Assembly (NCBI GenBank): GCA_030765045.1
Contig: CM060965.1
Location: forward strand, 62,314,787-62,378,786
Origin: Tenodera sinensis
Taxonomy: Eukaryota; Arthropoda; Insecta; Mantodea; Mantidae
Length of the DNA stretch: 64,000 nt
Reading direction: 5' to 3'
The notes below the pieces were generated by a model, which searched no databases, was not told the origin of the DNA, and saw only the letters and a list, made by a program, of their open reading frames with translations. Positions 61,973 through 64,000 of this stretch are shown piece by piece (the first letter of the stretch is position 1; each line of letters begins with the position of its first letter). Position numbers and translations under genes: made by a program.

Positions 61973-62189
61973 AAAAATGAGCTTGCATTTAGAAGAGCAT
62001 TTGTGAATAAGGTGAACGGAAGAATATTTCTATATTAATACTACTCAAGCAAGGGATTATATGATGTAATGTTTGAAAAAAGTCATGAATGTGATGCATG
62101 GCATTTTTAGTTTCTCTACTATGGAGGGCAGGTAAGGGAAGAATTGTATTTCAGCCCATCTGATGTAAGATATATATTTGTTGTATATG

Positions 62190-62860
62190 TGTGTGTGTGT
62201 GTTTGCGTTGAGGTGTTCTGAATACAAAAAAGATCACATTAGAAACAGGTCCATGTGTGCGTGTGTGCATGCGTGTGCATGTGTGTGTAATAAACACCAA
62301 ACTTGGTATTTAAATTCCGAGGATGCGATATGAAGATTTTCAAGAACTTCTTCCACACCAAACTATTTTTTAAACAGAACATTTTTCAAATTTTTTAATT
62401 TCTCAACAGTGATTTTCAGTAAATACCATACGTCTGAGATATTTTGATGACAAATAAAACGCAGCTATATCTGATTTTTCTGGAATAGCTTCTGAAGCCC
62501 TCTTCATTCTGAAAGTTTTGCATAGTTCATAAGGATGGACAAAATATTATTACACTAAACATGTAGATCTCATTAAAGTACATAATTTATGCAAAATACA
62601 TTTATTTGTGGAGTTAATCATTTTCGAGAAATTTTTTGTTATTGATTTGGATTTTTCTTTACTTATTTTCTTTTTTGTTACATGGTCATGTAAAGAGAAC
62701 GGATATTAAAAGCCACAACATAGCGAAAAGCTCATAAAAATTTGACTATCGTTTAAGCCTGTTGTATTCCTCTATTCCGTTGTGTGCACCTACAGAGAAT
62801 TATGGAATAAACCAATTCATACAAATGTTATCTCGATTAAGTAGTATGAAAAAAGTAAGG
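62190..62860 (-). mobile_element. Dispersed family A, inverted copy with (TG)n
   Basis: Read on the minus strand it has TACTACTTAATCGAGATAAC, CTATGCAAAACTTTC, TATTTGTCATCAAAATATC, GAAAATCTTCATATCGCATCC and AATACCAAGTTTGG, followed by CA-rich repeats (plus strand 62188-62288). This is the full family order in reverse. Confidence 0.62.
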
Positions 62861-63279
62861 TGCATAAGAATGGTTTGTTGAATGTAATACAAAATGTAAC
62901 ACATCAATGTTTTTCTAATTAGAAAATAAAGAGTTTTAATGTAGCAATAAAACCAAGACAACGTAAACAAATATTTATGGTCTAATTATGGTGAAATAAA
63001 CACCTCCAACCTTGTATAACATCCTGCCCCATGTTTAGTTTAGCTCGTAAGGTAACTAACTTCAAAGATAGGTATATGGAAAGCATAAAATAAGGGCTCT
63101 TTGGGACAGAACGAGGCTTTGGAGCTACAAGGAACATTTCTGCCGTGGCTGACACAAGCGCCATCTCAAAAAGGAACCCGTCCTCCTTTCCTCCCAACCC
63201 CTCTTCTCTTTCTCTCTTTCTGCTATGAGCAAAACCCCAGTTAATTAATTTGTCGACAGTCATTTTATGTTGTATATAG

Positions 63280-64000
63280 AACACGTCATATACGATTAGC
63301 GCCATCTTTCCCGCTAAGTGTGTACAGCCGCTAGAGCTTTCACTGAAACGTTCCCTAATTGAAATTGGAATTACCACGACGTTAGCAGTGTATAAGCGCG
63401 AATTAACAGTCCTATTAAAGACAGCCCCGCGCGCCGGGGATGAGGGTACGCGAACTCATTAAAGAGGCAGCTTTTGTTCGAGGCTGTTCATAATGAGCTG
63501 TTAGTTGAGATTAACAGTGCAGAGAGACGCCGCCGTCGCCGCCGCCGCCGCCGCCGCTCGCGTTATTTGTAGGGAAATTTCTAAACTGTCTGTGTGCGAG
63601 GTTCAGATTATAAAGCCCAGTTCTCTCTCTGTGTGTGGCACTAAGATGTATGTATGTGCCGCATCCTCAGGAATTAGTTGTATGGATAAACAAGATTTTA
63701 CGTCACCACTTTGCCTTCAAATTCATCCCCGGGAGAGAGAAAATGAATTCACTTCCCTGGAAAGGGGAGGAAGGAAAAACAGAATTAGCGAGGGTTAGGG
63801 TGTTGACGGCTGCAAGGCGAGTTTGCTACATTTGTATACCGGAAAGGTCGAGTTTACGAGAATTATGTGTGTAGGATTAACAAATGCAACATTACGAGCG
63901 TCGCACTTCATTATTCATTTGTTTCGTTAGCTTACTCAGACCGCCAGCAACTTTGTTAGCAACTTCTGCAACACAGTGTGTCTCTGCAGCAAGCTTAGTC
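63280..64000. promoter_or_regulatory. Candidate conserved noncoding block at the window end
   Basis: A GC-rich, non-repetitive stretch with CTAATTGAAATTGGAATTACC, ATTAACAG at 63404 and 63511, GGATTAACAAATG (63872-63884, K50-type core) and TTCATTATTCATTTG. A CGC run (63528-63556) gives an Ala-rich 97-codon frame with no recognised domain. It could be an enhancer or an untranslated exon; neither is shown. Confidence 0.3.
63528..63556 (+). repeat. (CGC)n trinucleotide run
   Basis: About nine units with one T interruption. It would read as Ala in the plus frame. Confidence 0.9.

Noticed and set aside
62982..63377. 131-codon minus-strand frame
   Set aside because: No homology is recognised and it crosses simple CT-rich sequence.
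63505..63798. 97-codon frame with an Ala run, considered as an exon
   Set aside because: The Ala run comes from (CGC)n, the rest matches no Rx or other domain, and there is no supported splice site.

Overview
This window is AT-rich, intron-like DNA from a large arthropod genome. It carries one confidently coding exon and many decayed transposable elements. The exon encodes a retinal homeobox (Rx/Rax) homeodomain that I recognise as insect-type. The repeat content (decayed endonuclease-reverse-transcriptase LINEs, tRNA-derived SINEs, Tc1/mariner and hAT relics, long simple repeats) suits a hemimetabolous insect such as a cockroach or termite. That placement is inference from style, not from a diagnostic marker.

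Layout. Positions 1-5392 are read as the intron upstream of the Rx exon. They hold SINE-like copies, a probable solo LTR (1971-2427), a GC-rich block with five ETS-type motifs (about 3460-3870) and a palindromic module with GCGAAACGTC (4037-4147). The Rx exon is 5393-5706; it starts in codon phase 1 and stops exactly after homeodomain residue 46, at a consensus donor. From 5707 to 64000 I find no further Rx exon and no intact gene of any kind. The simplest reading is one intron longer than 58 kb.

Repeats in that intron: about ten copies of one dispersed family whose copies carry different microsatellites at the same internal site; five copies of a tRNA-derived SINE; several shorter SINE-like pieces; a short TIR family (three copies); an internally deleted Tc1/mariner element with a decayed transposase (34294-35164); a 552-bp MITE with TA flanks (52558-53109); a 346-bp hAT-like MITE (46438-46783); three LINE relics; four LTR-like segments; two related palindromic modules (55297-55503 and 58861-58982); and many microsatellites.

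Between the repeats are several GC-richer, motif-dense blocks that look like conserved noncoding or enhancer candidates: 15700-16170, 28500-28690, 35420-36020, 37500-37900, 39440-39860, 42120-42720, 48370-48620 and 63280-64000. Developmental regulators such as Rx usually carry such elements, but conservation cannot be tested here. The most unusual pattern I see is that all four LTR-like segments contain heat-shock-element-type arrays (alternating GAA and TTC at 5-bp spacing). This suggests heat-inducible LTR retrotransposons.
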